The notes: generated by a model not told the origin, from the letters alone. A DNA stretch of 36,694 nucleotides from Spirulina sp. CCY15215 (GCF_016888125.1 NZ_JACSWA010000608.1:1-36694), one strand, 5' to 3'. Positions 16,315-26,012 are shown, numbered from the stretch's first letter. Translations and numbers: made by a program.

Positions 16315-17841
16315 ATGGGAAAACTAGCACTGCTGAGTGTTTCTGATAAAACTGGAATTGTTGAATTTGCCCGCCAGTTGGTTGATGAGTTTGACTTTGA
16401 ACTCCTCAGTAGTGGAGGCACCGCTAAGGTGATTCAAGATGCGGGTATTCCTGTTACTAAAGTTAGCGACTATACGCGATCGCCGGAAATTTTGGGCGGT
16501 AGGGTGAAAACGCTGCATCCTCGCATTCACGGGGGAATTTTAGCACGTCGAGATCTTCCCCAAGATTTGCAAGAATTAGAAGCTAATGAAATTCGCCCTT
16601 TTGATTTAGTTGTGGTTAATCTTTATCCTTTTGCAGACACTATTGCTAAAGCTGATGTTACTGTTGCAGAAGCAATTGAAAAGATTGATATTGGCGGTCC
16701 TACTTTACTGCGGGCGGCGGCAAAAAACTATGCACATTTAACGGTTTTATGCAACTGCGATCGCTACGAAGATTATCTACAAGAACTCCGCAAAAATAGC
16801 GGGGAAATCTCTCTAGAATTTCGCCAAAAAAGGGCGATGGAAGGGTTTATGATGACCGCAGCTTACGATAGCGCCATCTCGACTTATTTTGCAGAATTAA
16901 ATGCAACGGAAGCACCTTTTTCTCTCTTTGCAGAACCGATGCAAACCCTGCGTTATGGAGAAAATCCCCATCAAAAAGCAACTTGGTATCAAACAGGAGA
17001 ACAAGGCTGGACGAGGGCAGAAAAATTACAAGGAAAAGAACTCAGTTACAACAATTTAGTTGATTTAGAAGCAGCCAGACGCATTATTAAGGAATTTACA
17101 GTTGAACCTGCTGCTGCTGTTTTAAAACATACCAATCCTTGCGGCGTTGCGATCGCAGCAACTTTAGCGGAGGCTTATGAAAAGGCATTTAATGCGGACT
17201 CTATTTCTGCTTTTGGTGGCATTGTCGCCCTGAATCAACCCATTGATGTTCCTACAGCAAAAGCATTGAAAACAACGTTTTTAGAATGCGTTGTCGCCCC
17301 TGGTTGCGATGCAGAAGCAAAAGCAATTCTCGGCAAAAAATCTAAATTACGAGTGTTAATTCTACCGAACTTTAATGAAGGGGCATTGACAACTGCTAAA
17401 ATTATTGCTGGGGGGGTTTTAGTACAAGCCGCCGATGAAATTGTAGACGATCGCGACAGTTGGGCGATCGTCACAGAAAAGCAACCCAGCGAGGCAGAAT
17501 TAGCCGAAATGTTGTTTGCTTGGAAAGTTGCCAAGCACGTTAAATCAAATGGCATTGTTATTACTCGCGATCGCGTTACCGTGGGAGTGGGTGCAGGACA
17601 AATGAATCGTGTTGGTGCCGCTAAAATCGCCCTAGAACAAGCCGGAGAAGCCACACAAGGTGCTTGTCTTGCCAGTGATGGTTTCTTCCCCTTTGATGAT
17701 AGTGTGAAGGCTGCTGCTGCTGCCGGAATTAAAACAATTATTCAACCTGGTGGTTCAATGCGAGATAAGGACTCTATTGCTGCTGCAAATGAGTTAGGAT
17801 TGGTGATGGTTCTCACCGGAATTCGTCACTTTTTGCATTAA
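16315..17841 (+). CDS. purH: Bifunctional AICAR formyltransferase / IMP cyclohydrolase
   Basis: PurH carries out the last two steps of purine synthesis, AICAR to FAICAR to IMP. The N-terminal cyclohydrolase domain has SVSDKTGIVEFA and VKTLHPRIHGGILARR. The C-terminal formyltransferase domain has LRYGENPHQKA and VLKHTNPCGVAIA, containing the catalytic Lys-His pair. I start at the ATG at 16315, giving 508 residues, the usual size; GGAGAG lies about 8 bases upstream. An in-frame ATG at 16246 would add 23 residues with no family counterpart. A TTGACA at 16259-16264 could be a -35, which would also argue for the later start. A perfect hairpin follows the stop. Confidence 0.97.
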   Translation: MGKLALLSVSDKTGIVEFARQLVDEFDFELLSSGGTAKVIQDAGIPVTKVSDYTRSPEILGGRVKTLHPRIHGGILARRDLPQDLQELEANEIRPFDLVVVNLYPFADTIAKADVTVAEAIEKIDIGGPTLLRAAAKNYAHLTVLCNCDRYEDYLQELRKNSGEISLEFRQKRAMEGFMMTAAYDSAISTYFAELNATEAPFSLFAEPMQTLRYGENPHQKATWYQTGEQGWTRAEKLQGKELSYNNLVDLEAARRIIKEFTVEPAAAVLKHTNPCGVAIAATLAEAYEKAFNADSISAFGGIVALNQPIDVPTAKALKTTFLECVVAPGCDAEAKAILGKKSKLRVLILPNFNEGALTTAKIIAGGVLVQAADEIVDDRDSWAIVTEKQPSEAELAEMLFAWKVAKHVKSNGIVITRDRVTVGVGAGQMNRVGAAKIALEQAGEATQGACLASDGFFPFDDSVKAAAAAGIKTIIQPGGSMRDKDSIAAANELGLVMVLTGIRHFLH

Positions 17842-17856
17842 ATTTCAAGAGGCAAC

Positions 17857-17888
17857 GAGTCAGAGAAAAAATATTTTTTCTCTGACTC
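17857..17888 (+). terminator. Perfect 16-bp palindrome after purH
   Basis: Positions 17857-17872 and 17873-17888 are exact reverse complements (GAGTCAGAGAAAAAAT / ATTTTTTCTCTGACTC). The second arm carries a run of six T before the closing GC-containing arm. It sits 15 bases after the purH stop. It probably protects or terminates the purH transcript and may also work in the opposite direction, although the classical U-run after the stem is missing. Confidence 0.65.
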
Positions 17889-17921
17889 AATAATTAATAA
17901 CTTATAATTGGTCATCGATCA

Positions 17922-18815
17922 TTGATAACTGTTATTTCTGCAAATCGTTTTCTTTTTGGAATGTTGTTATTATTAGTGCTAACAGCGTTAATAATAGCAA
18001 CGCCTTTTGGAGCAGCCGGACAGTGTTTGGCATCCTTGAGCGTGCTTATCTTACTTGGGTTTATTTTCCCAAAGACTGTTAGCATTTTTCTCCAAGATTC
18101 CCGCTTTAAAACACCTCCTTCTTGGAAAACTGCCCTCATATTAACTGTATTAGATTTAACAGTAACATTTGGATTAATTATCTTTTGGGTGACATTAAGC
18201 GCACTATATTTTCCCGACTATTTGACCAAATTGGAAAAATTGACACGGGAAACTCCAGCCGGAACGATCGAACAAGTCTTTATTTTTATCAGTGGTGTTA
18301 TCTTCGTTCCCTTCTACGAAGAATTTGCTTTTCGCGGTGTTGCTTTACGGGCTTACGAGAAAGCGCGATCGCCAATTTATGCCGCACTTTTAACCTCATT
18401 TATTTTTGCCCTAGTTCACGGAACATTAATTCAATTGTTAGCTTTTATTCCAGGGTCATTTCTCTTGGCGCGATGTGTCCAAAACCGAGGCAGTTGGTGG
18501 TTAGCTGTGATTCCCCATATTGTTAATAATGGGCTGATCTTTGGCATTTTTCCCTTTTTTCCCCCCGAAGTTAAAGAAGAAGAACCTCAGTTAATGGTGG
18601 GGATTCTTGCTCTCATTATTGCAATTATAGCCTTTGCGATCGCAGCACATTGGTTAAAAGTTTTTCGGGTGAAAAAAGCAGAGATAAACGTTAAGACGCG
18701 GGAATTCATTTGGACTCCAGCTTTAATGGCTGTGATTTTTTTTGGCCTGTATATGGTAATTTCTACAACAAGTGAATTTATTGCCTTTGATATTATTCGA
18801 TCAGGGAATCTATAA
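17922..18815 (+). CDS. CPBP-family intramembrane metalloprotease (Abi/CAAX-like)
   Basis: A polytopic membrane protein with about seven hydrophobic segments. The three CPBP active-site motifs are present: EEFAFRG (EExxxR), FALVHG (FxxxH) and HIVNN (HxxxN). The family includes prenyl-protein CAAX proteases and bacteriocin-immunity proteins; function in cyanobacteria is generally unassigned. The frame begins at a TTG (17922). An ATG at 17961 is 13 codons in and still leaves the first membrane helix complete, so the true start is uncertain. It ends six bases before the antisense rnpB gene, so the two transcripts converge. Confidence 0.88.
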   Translation: MITVISANRFLFGMLLLLVLTALIIATPFGAAGQCLASLSVLILLGFIFPKTVSIFLQDSRFKTPPSWKTALILTVLDLTVTFGLIIFWVTLSALYFPDYLTKLEKLTRETPAGTIEQVFIFISGVIFVPFYEEFAFRGVALRAYEKARSPIYAALLTSFIFALVHGTLIQLLAFIPGSFLLARCVQNRGSWWLAVIPHIVNNGLIFGIFPFFPPEVKEEEPQLMVGILALIIAIIAFAIAAHWLKVFRVKKAEINVKTREFIWTPALMAVIFFGLYMVISTTSEFIAFDIIRSGNL

Positions 18816-18820
18816 AAAAA

Positions 18821-19162
18821 AGAGAGCCGGACATAAGCCGGGTTCTGTTCTAGGATGGTTATCTATCTAGGATGTCCGTTACCGAACACCTCAAGCGGTT
18901 CACCTAATGCGGGACGGGAAAAAGACCAACCCTTGACCCTCCGACCTTGCTCCCAACCGGGGTTTACCGAGCCAGTACCTCTCAATACTGCTGGTGCGCT
19001 CTTACCGCACCTTTGCACCCTTACCCTTTCAGGCGGTATTTTTCTGTGGCACTTTCCTCGCGATCGCTCGCACTGGGCGTTATCCAGCAAGTTTGGTCTT
19101 TCGGGAGCCCGGACTTTCCTCACGCTCGTTGCCGAGCCTGCAACCATCACGCCGACTCTCCC
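18821..19162 (-). ncRNA. rnpB: RNase P RNA (bacterial type A)
   Basis: On the minus strand the 5' end reads GGGAGAGTCGGCGTGATGGT and continues with GAGGAAAGTCCGGGCTC, the universal RNase P core (P4 and CR-I). GAGGAAAGTGCCACAGAAA and the P15-type GGTAAACCCC follow. The 3' end reads AGAACCCGGCTTATGTCCGG, which pairs with the core. This is the catalytic RNA that trims tRNA 5' leaders. Ends are estimated to a few bases. Several ORFs of 76-114 codons over this stretch on both strands are artefacts. Confidence 0.96.
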
Positions 19163-19185
19163 TTGCCATTATCGGCGATCGCTTC

Positions 19186-20457
19186 TCAATTATCAATAGG
19201 TTTGGCAATTTCTTGACCAACTAATTCAGCTAATTTACGGGCTGCACCGCTTTCTCCTCGCACTTGCTGCAAACTTTCCTGCATCTCTTTTAACTTTTCT
19301 GGATGTTCCAACCAATCTAACATGATTTTTGCAATCTCATTGGGTTCTAAATCTCCAATGATTTCAGGAACAATTTCTCGTTTTGCCCAAATATTCGGCC
19401 AAGCAAACAATTTATTGATCCTAAAAACGTAATATCGCATGAGCCAATTAATTGTATAAGTAAAAGGCGTTCCCAATAAGGGTAAATTGGCTAATATTCC
19501 TGGTACGCCATCCCATGCCCGCATTGCGTCAAATTGTTGTGTCGGTAACAACACTAACATTGGCACGCCCAGGGCAGTTAATTGCGCTGTGTTTGCACCT
19601 ATGGTTGTGGCGCACAATCTGCATTGAGAGAGTATTTCGTGGGCAGGGAAAGGCTGCCAAAGTTCGATTTCAACTCCCCCAGAGGTTCTCAAATAAGGCT
19701 GGTTATTTTCCCTAAAAACTAACTCTGCGGCAACATTACCTATTTTAGCAATAACAGGGTTGAAAGCGCGATCGCCAAACTTTGCGAGTTCTTTTAAGGT
19801 GAGAGTAGGTGCAACGGGAAGAACAAAGCGAATTTGAGGGCGAAGGCGATGGAGACTTTCGGCAATTCCACACATTAAAGGTAATCCCTGCGTCAGTTTC
19901 ATTGCTTTCGATCCTGGCATTAATCCAATTAATTCTTCATTATTCTGGATTTTTATTGGAGAAATATCAATCATTAAATCTCCGACAACACTGCATTTAT
20001 GTTGATATTTTTGAGGGACGCGATCGCAGACTTCCTGTTTCATCACCCCAAAGCGATCGACCCATCTTTCCCACTGAATAGACCACTCGGCATAAACAAC
20101 AATGCGATAGTTTAAACGCTTGCCAATAATCACCGGAAAAATGCGATCGCCTCCTAAAAATAGAACAACCCCTTGTTTATGCCAATGCCAATTTTCGGCG
20201 GTTTTTCCCCACAACAAAAACTGCCAAAAATGTTCTGAAGATTGGACGCGATCGACCTGTGGATACGATCGCACAATTTCCGTTTCTCTTCCCGTAGAGT
20301 GAGGACAAGGAGACAAAATTACTGAAATTCTGACTCGGTTGCGATCTTCTCCTAATTGTTCTCGTAATGCTTGCACAACAGGACGGACCCAAGTGGCAAT
20401 TTCTCCTGGTCCATTAGATAAAATTAAAATATCGATCGCCTCTAAATCATTTTCCAT
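19186..20457 (-). CDS. Lipid-A-disaccharide synthase-related protein
   Basis: A 423-residue protein with the GT-B glycosyltransferase look of LpxB: LILSNGPGEIATWVRPV at the N-terminus, FLGGDRIFPVIIGKRLNY in the middle, then a C-terminal domain with CATTIGANTAQLTALGVPMLVLLP, resembling a nucleotide-sugar site. It belongs to the conserved cyanobacterial LpxB-related group whose substrate is not established; it should not be taken as true LpxB without the other lipid A genes. Its start overlaps the 3' end of the pabAB gene by 16 bases. It runs toward rnpB and ends 24 bases before it on the same strand. Confidence 0.8.
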   Translation of the reverse strand: MENDLEAIDILILSNGPGEIATWVRPVVQALREQLGEDRNRVRISVILSPCPHSTGRETEIVRSYPQVDRVQSSEHFWQFLLWGKTAENWHWHKQGVVLFLGGDRIFPVIIGKRLNYRIVVYAEWSIQWERWVDRFGVMKQEVCDRVPQKYQHKCSVVGDLMIDISPIKIQNNEELIGLMPGSKAMKLTQGLPLMCGIAESLHRLRPQIRFVLPVAPTLTLKELAKFGDRAFNPVIAKIGNVAAELVFRENNQPYLRTSGGVEIELWQPFPAHEILSQCRLCATTIGANTAQLTALGVPMLVLLPTQQFDAMRAWDGVPGILANLPLLGTPFTYTINWLMRYYVFRINKLFAWPNIWAKREIVPEIIGDLEPNEIAKIMLDWLEHPEKLKEMQESLQQVRGESGAARKLAELVGQEIAKPIDN

Positions 20458-22679
20458 TTTTGTTGACTCCTTTCGAGTTGTTTCAAGTTATCTAAAATAT
20501 AAATTAAATTAGTACCCATAATTTGCAAGAACAAGAGCATAATTGAGTTGAGTTCTCCATAGACTGTTGATTTTAGGGCTTCCAGTAGTGCCTTCGCTTT
20601 TAATAACGCTTCTTGAAACTCAATTTCTGGTTCTGAGAGGGCAATAATACCACCTCCTATACCGATCGATGTTCCTTTTTCTGTGAGAATTGCTGTGCGA
20701 ATAACAATATTAAATTCTGCTGTTCCATTCAGCCCTAAAAAGCCAATGACTCCAGAATAAATACCGCGAGATTCTCCTTCAAGGCGATCGATAATTTCCA
20801 TCGTTCTTATTTTTGGCGCACCGGTCATTGATCCTCCTGGAAAAGCAGATTTAATGCAATCAATTGCTGTTAAGTCTGAACGCAAATGACCGCGAATGGT
20901 ACTGACTAATTGATGAACTGTCGCATAAGTTTCGATTTCCATTAAGTTTGGCACGCTAATAGTTCCTATTTCACAAGTTTGCCCCAGATCGTTCCGCAAT
21001 AAATCTAAAACCATGAGATTTTCGGCACGATCTTTTTCACTATTGCCTAATTCTTCTCGCAGTTTTGCATCTTCTTCAGGGCTTTCTCCTCGCTGCATTG
21101 TGCCTTTAATTGGTTTAGTTTCTACCCAACCTTGGCGATCAATTTTGAGAAATCTTTCTGGGGAGGAACAAGCAATAGAAAACTCCTGAAAGCGAAAAAA
21201 AGCGGCATAAGGTGCGGGGTTTTTTTGGCGCAGAGTTCGATAGAATGTTAGGGGATCGGGAGTTGCTTCTGTCTTAATTTGGTTGGTCAAACAAATCTCA
21301 TAACTTTCTCCTGCTTGAATCTCTTGCAAGCAATATTTAATATCCTGAATATAGGTTTGTCGCGATCGCCCTAAACGGAAGGCGATCGGGGTTTTATTTT
21401 CTACAGCTTTGAGGGGAATAAGTGGAGGAAGCGATCGCAATTTCGCTGCCATTTCCTCAAACCAAAGATCCGCTTGAGAGTGATTTTCTGGAATATCTAA
21501 ATAAAGTAGATAAGTAACTTGCTCTAAATGATCGAAAATGAGTAGGCGATCGGCAAAAATAAAAGTAGCATCTGGTAAGGGGGAAGGATGAATAAATTGC
21601 GAACCGCACTCTGCTTTGAGTTCATAGCCAAAATAACCGACAAAACCACAATTGAAATCAAAAGGAAGGTCATCAGCAGGACAATAACGACGCTCCAATT
21701 CTTCTTGAAGATAATTAAAAATACTTTGTTTTTTGTGGGTTTTACGGTCCCATTGGCTCAGGGTGAGGGATTGATTTTGTGTTTCATATTCTACGAGTAA
21801 ACTATTTTTGCCTCCCGCATCCCCTATGTAGGAGAATCGAGAACTTATGGGATCAATTTGACTGCTATCTAGCCAAAACGAATTTATTGTTTGACCAAAA
21901 AGATGAATAAATACCTGTTCTGGATTGGTATAAATATCTAGTTTTTTTGTAAATACTTTTAAAGAATATCTTGGTGTTGGCGATCGCGATTCTGAGGGGC
22001 GATCGCCTCCCTCTGGAATAACACTAAAATGTTTTACTGAATTACTTCGATTGAGGGCATTTAAACCGGTAATTGTAGTGTTTTTTTGCTGAAATTGTTG
22101 TGTAATCTCTCTAAAATTTTTGAGCAAGCGATCGCCATATTCTGTACAAATTGATTCGGGATGAAACTGAACTCCCCAAAAGGGAAGTTGGCGATGTTTT
22201 AACCCCATAATCAGACGATCTTCCGTCCATGCTGTCACCTCTAAACATTCCGGTAAAGTCTCAGCATCAACAATTAAAGAATGGTAACGGACAACGGAAA
22301 ACTGTTCTGGAATTCCTTTAAATAAAGTCGAGGAATTGTGGTAAACTTTACTCAAGCGACCGTGACGAACTTCTGGTGCAGGAATAACTCTTCCTCCAAA
22401 AATATAACCGATACCTTGATGTCCGAGACAAACACCGAGTAGAGGGATTTTAATCTTTTTGAGAATCTGTTGACAAATGCCAAAGTCCCGCTCATTTTTC
22501 GGATGACCCGGACCGGGAGAAATGACAATATTATCAATTGTATTTAATAGATCTTGTAAATCTGGCCAGGAGAGGCGATCGTTACGAATAACGATCGGCG
22601 GTTTCTCGTTGATTTCTGCCAACATTTGATAAAGATTAAAAGTATAAGAGTCATAATTATCAATAATTAGGGTTTGCAT
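20442..22679 (-). CDS. pabB: Aminodeoxychorismate synthase, fused PabA-PabB
   Basis: A 745-residue two-domain enzyme making 4-amino-4-deoxychorismate for folate. The N-terminal glutamine amidotransferase (about 1-195) has VISPGPGHP, the nucleophile in LGVCLGHQGIG and the His-Glu pair in VQFHPES. The C-terminal chorismate-binding domain (about 255-710) has IKGTMQRGESPEED, ENLMVLDLLRNDLG and the signature FPGGSMTGAPKIRTMEIID. The fusion is common in cyanobacteria. About 35 C-terminal residues after the domain (from roughly 711) have no counterpart I know, and their end overlaps the next gene. Anthranilate synthase component I is the main alternative; the PIKGT sequence with lysine favours PabB. 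Confidence 0.9.
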   Translation of the reverse strand: MQTLIIDNYDSYTFNLYQMLAEINEKPPIVIRNDRLSWPDLQDLLNTIDNIVISPGPGHPKNERDFGICQQILKKIKIPLLGVCLGHQGIGYIFGGRVIPAPEVRHGRLSKVYHNSSTLFKGIPEQFSVVRYHSLIVDAETLPECLEVTAWTEDRLIMGLKHRQLPFWGVQFHPESICTEYGDRLLKNFREITQQFQQKNTTITGLNALNRSNSVKHFSVIPEGGDRPSESRSPTPRYSLKVFTKKLDIYTNPEQVFIHLFGQTINSFWLDSSQIDPISSRFSYIGDAGGKNSLLVEYETQNQSLTLSQWDRKTHKKQSIFNYLQEELERRYCPADDLPFDFNCGFVGYFGYELKAECGSQFIHPSPLPDATFIFADRLLIFDHLEQVTYLLYLDIPENHSQADLWFEEMAAKLRSLPPLIPLKAVENKTPIAFRLGRSRQTYIQDIKYCLQEIQAGESYEICLTNQIKTEATPDPLTFYRTLRQKNPAPYAAFFRFQEFSIACSSPERFLKIDRQGWVETKPIKGTMQRGESPEEDAKLREELGNSEKDRAENLMVLDLLRNDLGQTCEIGTISVPNLMEIETYATVHQLVSTIRGHLRSDLTAIDCIKSAFPGGSMTGAPKIRTMEIIDRLEGESRGIYSGVIGFLGLNGTAEFNIVIRTAILTEKGTSIGIGGGIIALSEPEIEFQEALLKAKALLEALKSTVYGELNSIMLLFLQIMGTNLIYILDNLKQLERSQQKWKMI

Positions 22680-22765
22680 ATCTATAATTCTTCGCTAGGT
22701 TTGAGAATAGGTTTGAGAATTTTGGGCAAAGGCAAAGTTCAAAAATGCACTATCCTAGAATAAGT

Positions 22766-22957
22766 TTATTCCTGAAAATCCGTCTCGATCGCAACATCTA
22801 AAGTATCTTCATCTATACGAATATAAAGAAGATTGGGACGACAGCAAACCTGACAATCTTCTACATAAGATTGAGTATAACCTCCACTCAGATCTACAAA
22901 AGTTGAACTAATTTCACCGCAAAAAGCACAGCAATATTCCGCAGTTGTTTCCATCAT
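22766..22957 (-). CDS. CPxCG-type cysteine-rich mini-protein
   Basis: A 63-residue acidic protein. The zinc-ribbon-like pairs are CAFCGE near the start and DCQVCCRPN in the middle, with the [12 protein letters not shown] linker typical of the CPXCG small-protein family; the first pair here is CAFC. Function is unknown. Its ATG overlaps the pyrB stop (ATGA), so it is translated with pyrB. The same pairing strengthens the case that this short ORF is real. Confidence 0.85.
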   Translation of the reverse strand: MMETTAEYCCAFCGEISSTFVDLSGGYTQSYVEDCQVCCRPNLLYIRIDEDTLDVAIETDFQE

Positions 22958-23922
22958 TTTCTCGTTCCCAATAAATATAATAAGGCCATACGAATGGCAA
23001 CCCCACTGGTCACTTGTTGAGAAATCAAACTTAAGCGCGGATCGTCCATTAAATCCGAGCTTAATTCTACCCCACGATTGACAGGACCCGGATGCAGAAT
23101 ACCCACATCAGGATGACAGATTTTGAGGCGATCGCGGGTAATGCCATAGCGTTGATGATATTCTCGCAAACTCGGTAGGAGATTGCTAGTCATGCGTTCT
23201 TTTTGCAAGCGTAAGGTCATCACAAAATCTGCATCTTGTAGGGCAGGTTCGAGATGCCAATGTAAGGTAACATTACCCATATCAGCGAAATATTCTGGGA
23301 GTAATGTCGGCGGTCCGGCTAAATGTAAATCGACTCCTGCTGCACTCAAACTCCAAATATTCGATCGCGCTACCCGAGAATGTAAAATATCCCCAACGAT
23401 GGCGATTTTTTTGCCTTTTAATACCTCCAAACGCGGGCGATCGCTATCCAAAAATGAGCAAATTGTAAATAAATCTAACAATGCTTGAGAAGGATGTTCG
23501 TGTTGTCCGTCTCCGGCATTTAAAATGCTAACTCCTGTTTGTAAACGATCCATTTCTCGGGCGATCGCAGCAGGGACTCCAGCTTGTTTGTGACGAATCA
23601 CCATAATATCAGCACCCATTGCTAAATAGGTTTTAGCTGTATCTAAAATTGTCTCTCCTTTGCTTAAAGAAGAACTTCCAGGGGTAAAATTAAGAATATC
23701 TGCGGAGAGGCGTTTTGCGGATAACTCGAAACTGCTGCGTGTGCGAGTCGAAGGTTCAAAAAATAAATTGGCTACAACTTGTCCTTGTAATGGCGGTACT
23801 TTTTTTGTGCCATGAGAGAGAACTTCGCGAAAACTGGAGGCGGTTTGTAGCACTGTATCATATTCCACCTCGCTGAAATTGGCGAGAGAAAGGATATGGT
23901 GGCGAGTCCAAGATTGATTCAT
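22954..23922 (-). CDS. pyrB: Aspartate carbamoyltransferase catalytic subunit
   Basis: A 322-residue enzyme condensing carbamoyl phosphate with aspartate, the committed pyrimidine step. Carbamoyl-phosphate binding is shown by [27 protein letters not shown] and [13 protein letters not shown] complete the family signature, the last contributing to the aspartate site. No pyrI regulatory subunit is adjacent, as is usual in cyanobacteria. It overlaps the downstream CPxCG gene by four bases. The upstream gap to the divergent GerMN-like gene is about 140 bases. Confidence 0.96.
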   Translation of the reverse strand: MNQSWTRHHILSLANFSEVEYDTVLQTASSFREVLSHGTKKVPPLQGQVVANLFFEPSTRTRSSFELSAKRLSADILNFTPGSSSLSKGETILDTAKTYLAMGADIMVIRHKQAGVPAAIAREMDRLQTGVSILNAGDGQHEHPSQALLDLFTICSFLDSDRPRLEVLKGKKIAIVGDILHSRVARSNIWSLSAAGVDLHLAGPPTLLPEYFADMGNVTLHWHLEPALQDADFVMTLRLQKERMTSNLLPSLREYHQRYGITRDRLKICHPDVGILHPGPVNRGVELSSDLMDDPRLSLISQQVTSGVAIRMALLYLLGTRK

Positions 23923-24061
23923 TGATTAATTGTCATTACTTATTACTTATGACCGATTACTTATCTGTCACAAAATTTCCCGATTTTGCCCTTGCTCCCT
24001 TGAAAACAATATTTAACAAGAATAAGCAACAGTTTACATTATCAACTTGGGGGAGGTTTCT

Positions 24062-24622
24062 ATGCAACGTCAAACACAAATTTTTTCTCTTTTCTTTGGC
24101 ATTACGGCGATCGCCCTTGGGGGTTACGGAGTCTCCAATGCGGAGTATTTTAGCGCAGCCGAGGAAAAACCTGTTACAATTTCCATCGCAGCCTCGACGC
24201 AACCGCAAACGATTACGATTCCCCCAACTCCCAGTTTACCGGCGGAGATTACGATTCAAACCAAACAGGCAACGAATGCCGTTTCTGTGCAGATTTTCTC
24301 CCCCGATCGCCAATGTCTGACTCTAGTTCCTCAACAGGTTTCAATACCCCAAGAAAAGTCTTTAGAAACGGCGATCGCCAAAACCATCGAAGGTCTTAAC
24401 AATGGCGATTTTTCCCTTGCAGGTTATCGAGTCCAGGTTAATAATGGGGTTGCAACGGTAGATATACGCCTTGCTGCGGATAGTCCGCGTCATTTTGCTT
24501 CTTTGTCTCCCTGCGAAACCTTTGGTTTATTTGGGGGTTTGCGTCAAACCCTCACCCAAAATTTACAATGGAATATCCGCGATGTTCGTTTTACTGAACA
24601 AGGACAAGAAATTTATTTGTAG
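24062..24622 (+). CDS. GerMN-domain-like secreted protein
   Basis: A 186-residue protein. An N-terminal hydrophobic stretch (IFSLFFGITAIALGGYGV) looks like a signal peptide or anchor. It is followed by a proline/threonine-rich linker and a C-terminal domain resembling GerMN of spore-germination proteins (SLETAIAKTIEGLNNGD, then FGLFGGLRQTLTQN). Cyanobacteria do not sporulate; there the domain is thought to bind peptidoglycan or envelope partners. I chose the ATG at 24062 because GGGAGG lies six bases upstream at 24051-24056; the open frame starts five codons earlier. Function is not known. Confidence 0.75.
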   Translation: MQRQTQIFSLFFGITAIALGGYGVSNAEYFSAAEEKPVTISIAASTQPQTITIPPTPSLPAEITIQTKQATNAVSVQIFSPDRQCLTLVPQQVSIPQEKSLETAIAKTIEGLNNGDFSLAGYRVQVNNGVATVDIRLAADSPRHFASLSPCETFGLFGGLRQTLTQNLQWNIRDVRFTEQGQEIYL

Positions 24623-24697
24623 GAATGATATCTTCTTTTGAAAGTTATATATTTAGGGTTTTAGGGACGCGATCGCTTTTCCAACACCGAGGTTACT

Positions 24698-25045
24698 TTA
24701 GCGATCGCCGACCACTAAAGCATTGGGATAGTCTTGGCGATAACGAGTATAAATAATTTCTGTTTTGGCTGTATCATTGAGTTGCATAATCCCATGCTCT
24801 AAACCAACTGCGATCGCCTCAATGGGACCACCAACGGTTAACTCGCAAGGAAGTTCGCCCAGAGGAGCAACAGATAACCACGGATTTTGGGCGACATTAC
24901 AAGCGACAACCCCTTGCAAGTCCTCAGAATTGCCTGTTTTCGCGTTGATTTCACTAGCGGAAGCTGTTTGGGTCAGAAGTGCAACCCCAGCTAAAGAGAG
25001 GATGCTAGTTTGGAAAAGATGGCGGATAGTGCTATTGTTATTCAT
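24698..25045 (-). CDS. Small exported hypothetical protein
   Basis: A 115-residue protein I do not recognise. It has a clear signal peptide (SILSLAGVALLTQTASAS with an AxA-type site near residue 31). The mature part is about 85 residues with two cysteines (VVACNVAQNP and GELPCELTVGG) that could form one disulfide in the periplasm. It converges with the GerMN-like gene with about 75 bases between stops. The 212-base stretch upstream (25046-25257) shows only HIP1 octamers and nothing else I can name. Confidence 0.65.
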   Translation of the reverse strand: MNNNSTIRHLFQTSILSLAGVALLTQTASASEINAKTGNSEDLQGVVACNVAQNPWLSVAPLGELPCELTVGGPIEAIAVGLEHGIMQLNDTAKTEIIYTRYRQDYPNALVVGDR

Positions 25046-25257
25046 TGCGGCTAATCTCCGTTGACGTTTGCGGGGTTTTCGTATAGGATGAGAAAACTTT
25101 TGCTTTCCACACCTTCAGTATCGGCGTTTTTTCTCTAATAAGATACGATCGCCATCTGGATCGATTGTGAAGTTAATCTCAAATTGGTGCGATCGCCTAC
25201 CCCTACATTCCGCGATCGCGATCGTAGAAATTTAGCCAGTGATACCCATCTCACCCC

Positions 25258-25998
25258 TTAAACCGTCCCGATCACCCGTAATACACTAGCTTGACAGCGT
25301 TCGTAATAAAGTTGAACAACGCGATCGCTTTGATTAATTTCCAAACACTCTTCAAACAAGTGTTCTGCTTCTTCAACAAAACCCATAAAATATAAAAATA
25401 ATCCTTGTTCAAACTGGGTTTTAGTTTCTAGTTTTGCTGTTTGAATTGCGATCGGATCGCCATTAAAAACTTCAAATACCGAGATCGGATCCCTTTGATT
25501 TTCAGCCTCAAAGCGATGGATCAAACGAATATGATATCCTTCGGTCTGGGAGAGTTGCAAAAAAGTGCGATGGGTAATCAATAAAGGGGTTTCATATACT
25601 TGCGTTAGGGCTTCAACCCGTGCGGCAATATATTGGGTATCTTTGACAATATAGGGTAAATGGGCAACATCTCCTCCATTATCTGTTTTAGAAAGAAGCG
25701 TTCCCGTATCGATGCCAATTCCTATTTTCTTGTGTAGGGTACTCCCTTTAGCATACTGGCTGCCGGCAAAACATTCCAGCATGGAGAGAGATGCTTCCAA
25801 GGATTTATCCACCTCCTCCGCAAATAAACCCACGATCGCATTTCCCACCGAAGGTGCGATAATTCCCCCCCAACGGGCGATCGCCCCTTCCAGTTTGGGA
25901 ACATAGCGATCGTCGAATTCCGCACTCGTATCGTAAATTCTAGCAAACAGAACGGACATTTTCTTAGTTATTTTTACGGATGCAGTCTGAATAGCCAC
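25258..25998 (-). CDS. Degenerate class III nucleotidyl-cyclase-like protein
   Basis: A 246-residue protein whose first 165 residues follow the adenylate/guanylate cyclase fold. The family's metal-binding LFADI is LFARI (Arg at 20). The second metal site GDA is GNA (Asn at 53). The family's VNxAAR appears as QYIAAR. Two essential aspartates and an asparagine are therefore replaced, so cyclase activity is very unlikely. The tail (about 185-246, FEQGLFLYFMGFVEEAEHLFEECL) resembles a TPR hairpin pair. I infer a binding or scaffold role. It lies next to a kinase-WD40 gene on the same strand. The start may be the ATG at residue 14. Confidence 0.75.
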   Translation of the reverse strand: MAIQTASVKITKKMSVLFARIYDTSAEFDDRYVPKLEGAIARWGGIIAPSVGNAIVGLFAEEVDKSLEASLSMLECFAGSQYAKGSTLHKKIGIGIDTGTLLSKTDNGGDVAHLPYIVKDTQYIAARVEALTQVYETPLLITHRTFLQLSQTEGYHIRLIHRFEAENQRDPISVFEVFNGDPIAIQTAKLETKTQFEQGLFLYFMGFVEEAEHLFEECLEINQSDRVVQLYYERCQASVLRVIGTV

Positions 25999-26012
25999 AT
26001 TTTATGCAGGTT

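Noticed and set aside
18855-19224. Several open frames of 76-114 codons on both strands over this stretch
   Set aside because: They lie over the RNase P RNA, whose conserved core and ends are plainly readable on the minus strand.
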